This document shows, in pieces, positions 40,543 through 48,375 of a stretch of 64,000 nt of DNA (the stretch's first letter is position 1; each line of letters starts with the position of its first letter). The stretch covers positions 186,001 to 250,000 of the forward strand of contig CAUDUM010000002.1 of NCBI GenBank assembly GCA_958452575.1, written 5' to 3'. Source of the DNA: an uncultured Eggerthellaceae bacterium. GTDB taxonomy: Bacteria; Actinomycetota; Coriobacteriia; Coriobacteriales; Eggerthellaceae. The notes under the pieces are model-generated. The model saw nothing but the letters and a program-made list of their open reading frames with translations, was not told the DNA's origin and ran no database searches. The position numbers and the translations under genes are program-made.

Positions 40543-41199
40543 TCAACGAAGATCGATCAACGCCTCTTCCAGCTCTCGAACGCTCTCGACGAGCTTCGCC
40601 GGGCGGCATGCCTCAAGCTCCTCGCGCGATCCGTATCCGTACAGCACGCCGATCGCCGGCACGTCCCAGCGGGCGGCGCCCATCATGTCGTGCTTGCGGT
40701 CGCCCACCATCACAAAGTCCTCCGGCGCAGCACCGGGATACCGCTCCATCGCGCACTGGATGACCTCGCCTTTATCGACGCGCGTCCCATCCAGGTTGCT
40801 GCCGACGATGTGATCGAGGTGATCGGCGAATCCGAATCCGCGGGCGATCCGCTTGGCGTACAGCGTGGGTTTGGAGGTGGCGATGGACATGTGACGCCCC
40901 GCCGCGCGTAACCGTGCGAGCATCTGATCGGCGCCGTCGTAAACCGCGTTTTCCATCAGGCCTTTCTCGGCAAAATACTCGCGATAGCGGCACACGGCCT
41001 CCCATGCCGTCTCGTCGTCGAACCCGCAGCAGATGCGAAACGAGTCGACCAGCGGCGGCCCGATGAAACGCTGCAGCTCCTCGTCCGAGGGAATGGGAGC
41101 GCCCATCTGGCGCAAGGCGTAGCGCACGGAGTTGACGATCCCCTCCTTGGAATCGGTCAACGTGCCGTCCAAATCGAACAGTATGATGCGATCCTTCAC
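40543..41199 (-). CDS. HAD hydrolase, phosphoglycolate phosphatase-like
   Basis: A 218-residue phosphatase. Motif I is LFDLDGTLTDSKEG (catalytic Asp near residue 9), motif II/III are SIATSKPTLYAKRI and motif IV VMVGDRKHDMMGA; the cap domain has the length of class C1 Gph-type enzymes. The start is a GTG at 41199 preceded by AAGGCGG; the frame stays open through the upstream tandem repeats to 41358, but no better ribosome site is seen there. The substrate is unknown; phosphoglycolate or another small phosphate ester is the usual guess. Confidence 0.88.
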   Translation of the reverse strand: MKDRIILFDLDGTLTDSKEGIVNSVRYALRQMGAPIPSDEELQRFIGPPLVDSFRICCGFDDETAWEAVCRYREYFAEKGLMENAVYDGADQMLARLRAAGRHMSIATSKPTLYAKRIARGFGFADHLDHIVGSNLDGTRVDKGEVIQCAMERYPGAAPEDFVMVGDRKHDMMGAARWDVPAIGVLYGYGSREELEACRPAKLVESVRELEEALIDLR

Positions 41200-41224
41200 G
41201 TCAATCCGCCTTCTTTCGCACAGC

Positions 41225-41440
41225 CGCCGCCCGAGGCCGTCACCCGAACCCGCCGCTCGAGCCTGCCGCTCGAGCCCGCTGCTCGAGCCCGCTCGCAGCC
41301 GTCGCCCGAACCCGCTCGCAGCCACCACCCAAGCCCGCTGCCCCAGTCCGTCACTCAAACCCGTCGCTCGAGCCCGTCACCCGAACCCGCCGCCCGAACC
41401 CGTCACCCGAGCCCGCTCGCAGCCGTCGCCCGCTCTTTGC
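41225..41440. repeat. Degenerate 12-bp tandem repeat array
   Basis: About 17 units close to CTCGAGCCCGYYR / CCCGAACCCGYCG follow one another upstream of the HAD gene. The unit is close to 12 bp, so the minus-strand frame through it stays open and repeats a Gly/Arg/Ser-rich pattern. Coding use is doubtful because the HAD gene has its own start after the array. Confidence 0.75.
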
Positions 41441-41467
41441 CTTCGCTATTGTGGATGAAACGAGCCG

Positions 41468-41556
41468 ATTAGCGCACGTCAACATGCACTAATCATCCAA
41501 AAAGCGCCCCAATATTGCACTAACCGCGCGTTTTCCACCAGGAGAGGTGCGCTAAT
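41468..41556. promoter_or_regulatory. Cluster of ATTAGYGCA sites in both orientations
   Basis: ATTAGCGCA (41468-41476) faces TGCACTAAT (41485-41493), forming an inverted repeat. Two more copies, TGCACTAA (41516-41523) and TGCGCTAAT (41548-41556), follow within 65 bp. A further ATTAGCGCA lies at 25730-25738. They may be binding sites for one regulator or remnants of a small repeat. Confidence 0.45.
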
Positions 41557-41620
41557 CGTTCGATTTCAGAAATCGCCGCCTCACATGGCGCCGTCTTCAA
41601 CGCAACACCTCTGAAAAGCG

Positions 41621-41659
41621 GGAAACCGCCTGCCGACGGGGAGGCGGCAGACGGTTTCC
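41621..41659 (-). terminator. Hairpin downstream of fixX
   Basis: GGAAACCGCCTGCCG (41621-41635) pairs with CGGCAGACGGTTTCC (41645-41659) with one mismatch. It lies about 115 bp after the fixX stop and could end the fix operon. The T-run on the minus strand is weak and offset. Confidence 0.5.
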
Positions 41660-41773
41660 TTTGGGGGTCACCGCGACGTGAGGTAAGTCACGGTTTATAT
41701 GAATACGCTTGCGGATGGGATTGATGGACGGAGCTCCGTGAGTCGCGAAGCTTCATCGGGAGGGGAAGGCTCC

Positions 41774-42073
41774 CTATCCGAAGCGGTATTCAACACCCAT
41801 GGTGGGCTGGGGGTTCTCCCATTTCTTGACGATGGTGCCCTCGCAGGCGATGCGGCAGGTGCCGCACTCCAAGCAGCCGGCGTAGTCGAAGGACTTGTTG
41901 CCGTCCTCGTCGATCTTGTAAAGCGCGGCAGGACACAGCAGCACCAGCTTGCGGAACTCATCGTCGGAGGGATCCTCGACAAGCTCGATGTGCGCGTTCT
42001 CCTCGTCGACCTCGTACTTGTTGACGCTCAGCAGCTCGTCGACGTTGACGGTGATCTCGTTCACAGGCTTCAC
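41774..42073 (-). CDS. fixX: Ferredoxin-like protein FixX
   Basis: A 99-residue iron-sulfur protein with LLCPAALYKID...DYAGCLECGTCRIACEGT, the 4Fe-4S pattern of FixX, which partners FixC like the iron-sulfur end of ETF-quinone oxidoreductase. The likely start is a GTG at 42073 overlapping the fixC stop (GTGA); a second GTG at 42064 is possible. It is the last gene of fixABCX. Confidence 0.9.
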   Translation of the reverse strand: MKPVNEITVNVDELLSVNKYEVDEENAHIELVEDPSDDEFRKLVLLCPAALYKIDEDGNKSFDYAGCLECGTCRIACEGTIVKKWENPQPTMGVEYRFG

Positions 42074-43365
42074 AGCGCCTTCACCGCCTTTCGGATCTCC
42101 TTGAACAGGCTGAACAGCCCGCGCTTCTTGATGATGGGCATCATGCGCTTGGCCAGATGCTGCTGGGGCTTGCCGTCCACGCAGAACAGTCCGTTGAAGA
42201 TCTCGCGGACCATCGTCGGATACTCGGTGAACATGCGGTCCCAATGCTCCATGGTCGCAGGCCACTGCTGGAACGTGCGCAGGTCCTTGATGACGAAGGA
42301 GTCCTCGAGCTTGGTCTTGTAGGAGCCCAGGCCCGCCGCGGAGGTGTCGCCCTTGTCGATGGCCTCGCACGCGGCCTCGGCGGCCATGCGGCCCGACGCG
42401 ACGGCGAAGTCCATGCCGCGCACCTGGTAGCCCAGGTTCATGCAGAAGCCGGCGGTCTCGCCTGCCAGCAGGCAACCGTCGAAGATGTAGCGCGGAATCA
42501 TGTTGTAGCCGCCCTCGGGGACCATGTGGCCCGAGTGCTCGACCATCTTGGCGCCCTTGATGATGGGGGCGATCGCCGGATGGTTCTTGAAGTCCTCCAT
42601 CATCTGGTAGACGGGGGTGTCCTGCGCCGCCGTGGTGGAGATGGTGGCAACCAGGCCCAGGCTGATGGACTCCTTGTTGGCGTACAGGAAGCCGCCGCCC
42701 ACATGGCCTTTGGTGCAGTCGCCCACGAACAGCATCGCGGCGCCCTCGCCCTCGGGGGTGAGGAAGCGGTCCTCGATGACGGAAGCGGGCAGCTCGAAGG
42801 TCTCCTTGATGCCCACGGCCATCTGGTTGGGCTTGGGACGGGGGTTGCCCAGGCAGCGTTCGGCGAGCATGGAGTTGGTGCCCTCGCAGAGGATGACCAC
42901 CTGGCCGGTGATCTCGTCCTCGCCGGCGCGCACGCCGATGACGCGGCCCGACTCGTCCTTGATGAGCTCCTCGACCGGGATGCCGTAGATCGCCTCGGCG
43001 CCTGCCTCCTCGGCCTTCTCGGCCAGCCACTGGTCGAAGGGGCCGCGCAGCACGGTGTAGCTATCGGCGCCCTCGCGGGCAAGCTCGGGGCTCGTGAAGT
43101 CGATAGTCATCATCGACTCGCTGTCAAGCAGCGCGATGCGCTCATGCGTGACCTTGCGCTCGACGGGCGCCTCCTGCTCGAAGTCGGGGAAAACCTCCTT
43201 GAGCGAGTGGGAGTAGATGCGCCCGCCCGTCATGTTCTTGGCGCCGGCGCAGTTGCCGCGCTCGACCATGAGGACGCTCTTGCCGGCCGAAGCCGCCACA
43301 TACGCGGCGACGGAGCCGGCGCAGCCAGCACCCACCACGATGACGTCGAAATCCGCTTCTGACAT
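42070..43365 (-). CDS. fixC: FixC flavoprotein (ETF-quinone oxidoreductase-like)
   Basis: A 431-residue FAD protein with N-terminal DVIVVGAGCAGSVAAYVAASAGKSVLMVERG, ADSYTVLRGPFDQWLAEKA, and a C-terminal GCLLAGETAGFCMNLGYQVRGMDFAVASGRMAAEA. It passes electrons between the FixAB flavoprotein and quinone or FixX, and in bifurcating Fix complexes lowers ferredoxin potential. The ATG at 43365 has GGAAAGGAGCGG upstream; the GTG three bases earlier is the alternative. A 161-bp gap with a family C hairpin separates it from fixB. Confidence 0.95.
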   Translation of the reverse strand: MSEADFDVIVVGAGCAGSVAAYVAASAGKSVLMVERGNCAGAKNMTGGRIYSHSLKEVFPDFEQEAPVERKVTHERIALLDSESMMTIDFTSPELAREGADSYTVLRGPFDQWLAEKAEEAGAEAIYGIPVEELIKDESGRVIGVRAGEDEITGQVVILCEGTNSMLAERCLGNPRPKPNQMAVGIKETFELPASVIEDRFLTPEGEGAAMLFVGDCTKGHVGGGFLYANKESISLGLVATISTTAAQDTPVYQMMEDFKNHPAIAPIIKGAKMVEHSGHMVPEGGYNMIPRYIFDGCLLAGETAGFCMNLGYQVRGMDFAVASGRMAAEAACEAIDKGDTSAAGLGSYKTKLEDSFVIKDLRTFQQWPATMEHWDRMFTEYPTMVREIFNGLFCVDGKPQQHLAKRMMPIIKKRGLFSLFKEIRKAVKAL

Positions 43366-43449
43366 CACCGCTCCTTTCCTACTGATGTGTCTCTCGTCTT
43401 GATCGGAGCGAATGGCTCCGAGAAATAGCGTCGTTGATCGACGGGGAGT

Positions 43450-43490
43450 CTCCGATGTGAAAAAGCGACTGTCCCTTTTTCACATCGGAG
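43450..43490. repeat. Family C hairpin, copy 2, between fixB and fixC
   Basis: CTCCGATGTGAAAAAG (43450-43465), loop CGACTGTCC, CTTTTTCACATCGGAG (43475-43490): a perfect 16-bp stem. Loop and inner A/T stem match copy 1; the outer stem is unrelated. Inside the operon it could cause partial termination. Confidence 0.8.
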
Positions 43491-43526
43491 GGGGCTCCGC
43501 CCGTCGGGACGAAGCCCCTCGTTTGC

Positions 43527-44411
43527 TTACAGCGCCTCGACCAGAGCGGGGATGGCGGTCTTCAGATCGCCGACGAAGCCCAGGTCGCACTGCTTGAACA
43601 CCGGGGCGTTCTTGTCCTTGTTGACGGCGATGATGGTGCCGGCCTTGGTGACGCCCACCATGTGCTGCATCTGGCCGGACAGGCCCAGGGCAAAGTAGGT
43701 CTTGGGAGCGACGATCTGGCCGGAAACGCCCAGGTACGTCTCACGCGGGAACCAGTCCACGCCCTCGGTGAGCGGACGGGTGCAGGCAAGCTCGGCGCCC
43801 GTCTTGGCAGCCAGGTCGCGCGCCATCTGCAGGTCGTCCTGCTGCGCGAAGCCGCGGCCGCAGCCGATGATGACGTCGGCACCCTGCAGGTTGACGTCGG
43901 AGGGAGGCAGCTCCTCGCTGCCGGTCTTGGTCAGCGCGACGGCGGGAGCCTGCCACGCCAGCTCCTCGACGGCATCGGTGCCGGTGGCGACAGACGCATC
44001 GAACGTGCCGGCAGCGACCGTGTACACGGCCTTGTCGCCGGCAGCCTTGGCCTGGCGCACGCCCGCGCCGCCGAAGTACATGCTAGTTGCGACGCCGCCC
44101 TCGATGGACTGGACGTCGGTGATGGCGGCGGTGCCCAGATGCGCGGCAAGGCGGCCGACCAGGGACAGGATGCGGGCGGCGGGCTCGGCCAGGACGATGG
44201 AAGCGCCCTCGGCGTCGAACGCGGCGTTCACGGTGACGTAGGCGTCATCGGCGACGGCGCCCTCGGGCACCGCGATGGTCAGGCACTTGTCGGCGACGCC
44301 CGTCACAGGCGCGCCCAGCTTGGCCAGCACGACCTCGTCGGCCAGCGTACGGGCGCCGGCGCACAGCTCGCGCGCGGCGGATTCGGTTTCAGCAAGAACG
44401 AAAGCCTTCAT
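43527..44411 (-). CDS. fixB: Electron transfer flavoprotein alpha subunit (FixB)
   Basis: A 294-residue ETF-alpha. The C-terminal FAD domain shows VIIGCGRGF, ACTRPLTEGVDWFPRETYLGVSG, IVAPKTYFALGLSGQMQHMVGV and IIAVNKDKNAPVFKQCDLGFVGD. The N-terminal domain is like other Fix/CaiE-type ETF-alpha. It forms a dimer with FixA and carries electrons to or from the acyl-CoA dehydrogenases. The start at 44411 follows AAAGGGAAACG; it lies 26 bp after fixA. Confidence 0.95.
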   Translation of the reverse strand: MKAFVLAETESAARELCAGARTLADEVVLAKLGAPVTGVADKCLTIAVPEGAVADDAYVTVNAAFDAEGASIVLAEPAARILSLVGRLAAHLGTAAITDVQSIEGGVATSMYFGGAGVRQAKAAGDKAVYTVAAGTFDASVATGTDAVEELAWQAPAVALTKTGSEELPPSDVNLQGADVIIGCGRGFAQQDDLQMARDLAAKTGAELACTRPLTEGVDWFPRETYLGVSGQIVAPKTYFALGLSGQMQHMVGVTKAGTIIAVNKDKNAPVFKQCDLGFVGDLKTAIPALVEAL

Positions 44412-44437
44412 GTTTCGTTTCCCTTTCTGTCGATTGC

Positions 44438-45184
44438 CTACAGCGCGGCCTTGACGGCGGCGACGAACTCGTTGACGTCCTCGAACACCTTGCAGGCGCG
44501 ATCCGCCTGCTCGGGAGCCTTGACGGCGACGGTCTCGACCGTCGCGGCGGCGGGAGCGTCGGCGGCCTCGACGGCCTGGGGCTTCTTGCCGGCGGCGAGG
44601 ATCTGCTTCATGCCGGCGATGCGGGGCTGCGCCACGTCGGGGGAAACAGCGATGACGGCGGGCAGCGGAACCTCGACGGTTTCGATCTCGGAAGCGAGCA
44701 TGCGCTTGCACACGACCTTGCCGTCAGCCGCCTCGACGGAGACGACCTCGGACAGGTAGGGCACGTCCAGCTTGGCGGCCAGCTGCACGCCGGTCTGCTT
44801 GGCGTACAGGTCGGCGGAACCGTCGCCGCAGATGATCAGGTCGAAGCCGCCGGCCTTCTCGACGAGCTTGGCCAGCTCGGCGGCGGTGGCGAACGCGTCC
44901 AGATCGGCAACGGCGTCGTCTGCCGTCATGTACAGCTCGTCGACGCCGCGGGCAAGGATGTCCTTGCGCAGCTTGGTGTTGCCGCCCATCGCGGCGTTGC
45001 ACACCGTGATGGCCTTGGCGGTCGTAGCCTCGTCGGCCTCGGACAGCTGAGCTGCGCACTCGATGGCGTTGAGGTCGTACGTGGAGATGACCGGCTTCGC
45101 CTTGCTGAAGTCCAGCGAGCCGTCGGCCGCAGCGACGATATCCTGGTCGTCGGCAACAACCTTGCAGGGTACAACGATCTTCAT
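44438..45184 (-). CDS. fixA: Electron transfer flavoprotein beta subunit (FixA)
   Basis: A 248-residue ETF-beta: MKIVVPCKVVADDQDIV start, DLNAIECAAQL, ELYMTADDAVADLDAFATAAELAKLVEK and DLIICGDGSADLYAKQTGVQLAAKLDVPYLSEVVSVE. In bifurcating ETFs a second FAD binds here instead of AMP; which applies cannot be read with confidence. It is the first gene of fixABCX and has its own promoter and leader upstream. Confidence 0.95.
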   Translation of the reverse strand: MKIVVPCKVVADDQDIVAAADGSLDFSKAKPVISTYDLNAIECAAQLSEADEATTAKAITVCNAAMGGNTKLRKDILARGVDELYMTADDAVADLDAFATAAELAKLVEKAGGFDLIICGDGSADLYAKQTGVQLAAKLDVPYLSEVVSVEAADGKVVCKRMLASEIETVEVPLPAVIAVSPDVAQPRIAGMKQILAAGKKPQAVEAADAPAAATVETVAVKAPEQADRACKVFEDVNEFVAAVKAAL

Positions 45185-45318
45185 TCTTGCCTTACCTTTC
45201 TCCCGGCGCACGATGCCGTCCCTCGAAGGCCTGTTCCGTGCGCTCCGCGCATGCACGCGGTTTCGGACTTTGCCCAGATTCGAAAGCCAAGTCGTATCCG
45301 ATGGGCTTTTCTGGATCG

Positions 45319-45324
45319 ATTATA
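45319..45324 (-). promoter_or_regulatory. -10 element TATAAT of fixABCX
   Basis: A perfect TATAAT in CTTTTTATAATCGATCC on the minus strand, about 130 bp before fixA. No convincing -35 at 17 bp was found, which may mean an activator is needed. Confidence 0.5.
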
Positions 45325-45411
45325 AAAAGCGGCGTTGGCTGATTGTTTGGGCAAAACGCGCTTCTGCACACAATCGCGTGTTTCAACCGGATAACGGGGC
45401 GCTTCGCACAC

Positions 45412-45447
45412 AAAAAGAGGGGCGATCTGTATCGATCGTCCCTCTTC
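45412..45447 (-). terminator. Intrinsic terminator after the acyl-CoA dehydrogenase
   Basis: On the minus strand AAGAGGGACGATC pairs with GATCGCCCCTCTT around GATACA and is followed by TTTG. It ends the unit that starts at or above the LarA-like gene, 75 bp after the stop at 45522. Confidence 0.85.
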
Positions 45448-45521
45448 CAGCGATCTTTTGCCCAAAAGCCCGCCGTCCGCGATCCGGCGCGTTCGCCCCG
45501 GGCGGAAGCGCCGCGCTTCGA

Positions 45522-46721
45522 TCAGCCCTTTGCGGCGGCGATGCGCTCCGCATCCCGACGGCGCTCCGACACCCGGTTGGCGATGAGCGACTTGGCGATG
45601 AGGTGCACCATGACCTCGTCGGTGCCCTGGGCGATCTGGTTGCCGCGGCAATCCATCCAGATGCGTCCCACGCGGGATTGGTCGGTGTAGCCGCGCCCAC
45701 CCAGGATCTGCAGCGCCTCGGATGCGACCTCGGTGGCCATGCGCGGCACGGCGCGCTTCATCAGCGCGCAGTCCAGGTGGCTGCGCGAGAGGCCGGCGTC
45801 CACGGAGTCGGCGGCGTAGTAGACCAGCTGGCACATCGCGCGGTTGCGCACCTCCATGTCGGCGAGCTTCTCGCGGATCTGGGGCAGCGTGCCCAGCGTC
45901 TGGCCCTTGACCATATGGTCGTTGGCATGGTCGAGCGCGTCGTCCATGGCGGCCAGCGCCATGCCCATGCTGGCAGCGCAGATCAGAACGCGTCCCAGCT
46001 CGTACTGGTGCTTGAGCATAGCATCGAGCTTGCCGTCGGTCTGGATGCGCTGCTCGGGGCGCAGCTCCACGTGGTCGAACTTCAGCGTGGCGGGAGCGAG
46101 CATGGCCTGCCCCACCGTCTCGAGCGGGAACGTGAGCACGCCGGGCGCATCGACGGGCACGAGCCACAGCGACAAGCCGCCGTCCTCGCGTCCGTAGACG
46201 GGATCGCGCGCCAGCACCAGCGCCTCGGGCGAGAACTGGCCTCCGGACACGAACGACTTCTCGCCGTCGAGGAACACGCCGTCGCCCTCCACGCTCACCG
46301 TGGTCTGCACGGCGGAGGCGTCGCTTCCCGCACGCGCCTCCGAGAACGCCTCGGAAAAGCGCACATGCCCGCTTTTGGTGAGCAGCTCCTTGACCACCTC
46401 GCGCCTCGACACCTCGCGCATGCTGTCCAAAAGCGTCATCGACAGCATGTCGTTCACAAACGGCAGCATGGCGCCGGCGCGGTGGCACAGGCGCGCGATG
46501 ACGGCGGATTTCTCGGACAGCGAGCACTCGCGCCCGCCCAGGTACTCCGGCAGGCAGTATTTTCCAAGGGGGCTCTCGTAGAACGCGCTGTACACCGTGG
46601 TGGGCACGCCGCGCGATTTGCACCACTGCTTGATGGCGTCTTCGGTGAAGTAGGCGTCGCAGAAATCGTCGACGGCGGCGACGGCAGCCTTTTGCTCTTG
46701 CGTCAGCTCGATTGCGATCAT
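45522..46721 (-). CDS. Acyl-CoA dehydrogenase family protein, CaiA-like (1)
   Basis: A 399-residue flavoprotein with acyl-CoA dehydrogenase order: helical N-domain, FSEAFSEARAGSDASAVQTTV, beta-domain with DGEKSFVSGG, and C-domain with RNRAMCQLVYYAADS, SEALQILGGRGYTDQSRVGRIWMDCRGNQIAQGTDEVM. At the place of the catalytic Glu of medium- and short-chain dehydrogenases (EGT motif) it has Gln (QGT), and CaiA-type reductases also deviate there. It probably reduces an enoyl-CoA with electrons from FixAB. The ATG at 46721 follows GAGGGGATG. It is 19 bp downstream of the CoA ligase. Confidence 0.9.
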   Translation of the reverse strand: MIAIELTQEQKAAVAAVDDFCDAYFTEDAIKQWCKSRGVPTTVYSAFYESPLGKYCLPEYLGGRECSLSEKSAVIARLCHRAGAMLPFVNDMLSMTLLDSMREVSRREVVKELLTKSGHVRFSEAFSEARAGSDASAVQTTVSVEGDGVFLDGEKSFVSGGQFSPEALVLARDPVYGREDGGLSLWLVPVDAPGVLTFPLETVGQAMLAPATLKFDHVELRPEQRIQTDGKLDAMLKHQYELGRVLICAASMGMALAAMDDALDHANDHMVKGQTLGTLPQIREKLADMEVRNRAMCQLVYYAADSVDAGLSRSHLDCALMKRAVPRMATEVASEALQILGGRGYTDQSRVGRIWMDCRGNQIAQGTDEVMVHLIAKSLIANRVSERRRDAERIAAAKG

Positions 46722-46740
46722 GATGCCGGCATCCCCTCTC

Positions 46741-48333
46741 CTAGGACGGGCACAAAATGCCCTTGACGTGGGCCTGCAGCTCTTTCTTGTCGATTTTACC
46801 ATTCCCTAAACGGGGGAATTCGTCCATCTTCATCACCAGGTCGGGGATCTTGCACTTCTCGATCCTGCCCTTGGCGTATTCCCTCATCGCGAACATGGAC
46901 AGATCGGCGCCCTCGTTCATGATGACGCACAGGCACGTGCGCTCCCCTAGATCGGGGTCGGGATACCCCACCAGGCAGCACTCGGCGACCTGGGGATGGT
47001 CCTGGTAGGTGTTCTCCACCTCGGCGGGATAGATGTTGATGCCACCGCGGATGATCATGTCCTTGACACGGCCGTCCACCCACACGTAGTTGTTGGCGTC
47101 GACCCATCCGATGTCGCCCGTGTGCAGCCATCCTTCCGCATCGAGCGGGCGGTTGAGGATGCCGTCTTCGGCGATGATGCCGTCGGCAAGCGAGGGGGTC
47201 TTGCAGACGAGCTCGCCGCGCCGCCAGCCCCCGTCGGGCTCGGCGGGATACGGGCACGCCAACCCGTCGCCCTGCGCGTCCAACGGAGCGGTGCGCACCT
47301 CGGCGCCGGCGATGGGGTGGCCCACCGAAGCGGCGCGCTCGCGCAGCGGATCGTCCAGCTCGGCGACCGTCAACGTGGCGGCGGTCTCGGTCATGCCGTA
47401 CGAGTTGACCAGGACGGTGCCGTAGCGCTTCTCGTACTCCTCGAACACCGCAAGCGGGCTGGAAGCGCCCGCCACCAGGCCGGCGCGCAGGCAGCTCAGA
47501 TCCCACTCGTTGTTCTGGTTTTCGCGCAGCTCGCGCAGATACATCGTCGACACGCCCAGGTACACGTTGGCGTGAACCGACGTGATAAGCGACATCGCCT
47601 GCTCGGGACGGTATTTGACCAGCGTGGCCACCGTGGCGTGGTGCGAAAGCGCGGTGTGCAGCGCCACGACGCCGTACACGTGGGCAAAGGGGACGGGGAT
47701 GAAGAACACCTCTCCCGGGTTCACCTGCAGAGCGCGGGTCAGCTCGCCGGCATGGCGGCAGAATGACGAGCCGCGCAGCTGCACCGCCTTGGGCGTGCCC
47801 GTGGAGCCGGAGGTGAACAGGATGAACTTGGGATCCTCGTCCGGCGCGACGCCGCTCCAAACCGCTTCGCCGCTCCAGGCGCGCTCGACCGCCTCGACGC
47901 CGTCGACCTGGCACGCCACGGTGAGCACCCGCGTCTTGGGCGAGCACTCGGCCGCCAAGCGGCAATGCGCCTCGGTGGACACGATGGCGACGGCGGGATG
48001 GACGCGGTCGTAGATGCCCGCGAACTCGGTGCGCTCGACCGTCGGGGACATCAGCGCGACCGTGCCGCCGACCAACTGGATGGCGCCGATCAAGACGAAG
48101 TACGGGACGATGTTGGGAGCGGCGATCATCACCGCATCGCCCTGCCCCACCCCGTGCTCGTCGCGCAGGCGGTTGGCAAGCGCCACCATGCGACGGTAGG
48201 CCTCGGCGTAGGTGATGCCCTCGTTCATGCCCACGACCATCTGCTTGAACGGATCCGATTCGTACCCTTCGCAGATGAACCGCGCAACCGAGAACGGAGG
48301 CGTCGTCAAGCCTGTTGCATGCTGCGAATCCAT
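46741..48333 (-). CDS. Acyl-CoA synthetase/ligase (CaiC-like)
   Basis: A 530-residue ANL-family enzyme that activates a carboxylic acid to its CoA thioester with ATP. Motifs: FTSGSTGTPKAVQLRG (about 172-187), NSYGMTETAATLT, GWLHTGDIGWVDANNYVWVDGRVKDMI and RLGNGKIDKKEL with the catalytic Lys. The substrate may be an unsaturated or aromatic acid; the two reductases next to it suggest an acid that is then reduced. It lies between the activase gene (42 bp) and the acyl-CoA dehydrogenase gene (19 bp) in one operon. Confidence 0.9.
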   Translation of the reverse strand: MDSQHATGLTTPPFSVARFICEGYESDPFKQMVVGMNEGITYAEAYRRMVALANRLRDEHGVGQGDAVMIAAPNIVPYFVLIGAIQLVGGTVALMSPTVERTEFAGIYDRVHPAVAIVSTEAHCRLAAECSPKTRVLTVACQVDGVEAVERAWSGEAVWSGVAPDEDPKFILFTSGSTGTPKAVQLRGSSFCRHAGELTRALQVNPGEVFFIPVPFAHVYGVVALHTALSHHATVATLVKYRPEQAMSLITSVHANVYLGVSTMYLRELRENQNNEWDLSCLRAGLVAGASSPLAVFEEYEKRYGTVLVNSYGMTETAATLTVAELDDPLRERAASVGHPIAGAEVRTAPLDAQGDGLACPYPAEPDGGWRRGELVCKTPSLADGIIAEDGILNRPLDAEGWLHTGDIGWVDANNYVWVDGRVKDMIIRGGINIYPAEVENTYQDHPQVAECCLVGYPDPDLGERTCLCVIMNEGADLSMFAMREYAKGRIEKCKIPDLVMKMDEFPRLGNGKIDKKELQAHVKGILCPS

Positions 48334-48375
48334 AGCGCCCCTCTACTGCGAATAAAAACCATTCCGAGCGGCGCG

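Larger units (their letters stand above)
45185..45521. other. Gap between fixA and the acyl-CoA dehydrogenase: terminator, promoter and leader
   Basis: This 337-bp gap contains the terminator of the upstream gene (45412-45447), a minus-strand -10 TATAAT (45319-45324) and a leader of about 130 bases before fixA. It splits the block into two transcription units. No known riboswitch was recognised in the leader. Confidence 0.6.

Noticed and set aside
41200..41358. A longer N-terminus for the HAD phosphatase running through the tandem repeats
   Set aside because: The GTG at 41199 has a good ribosome site and the protein from there has the normal family length; the upstream frame is open mainly because the repeat unit is close to 12 bp.
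41225..41440. CRISPR-like array
   Set aside because: Units are about 12 bp, contiguous and degenerate, without spacers or cas genes.
45185..45313. Riboswitch in the fixA leader
   Set aside because: No known aptamer consensus was recognised and no terminator follows it before fixA.
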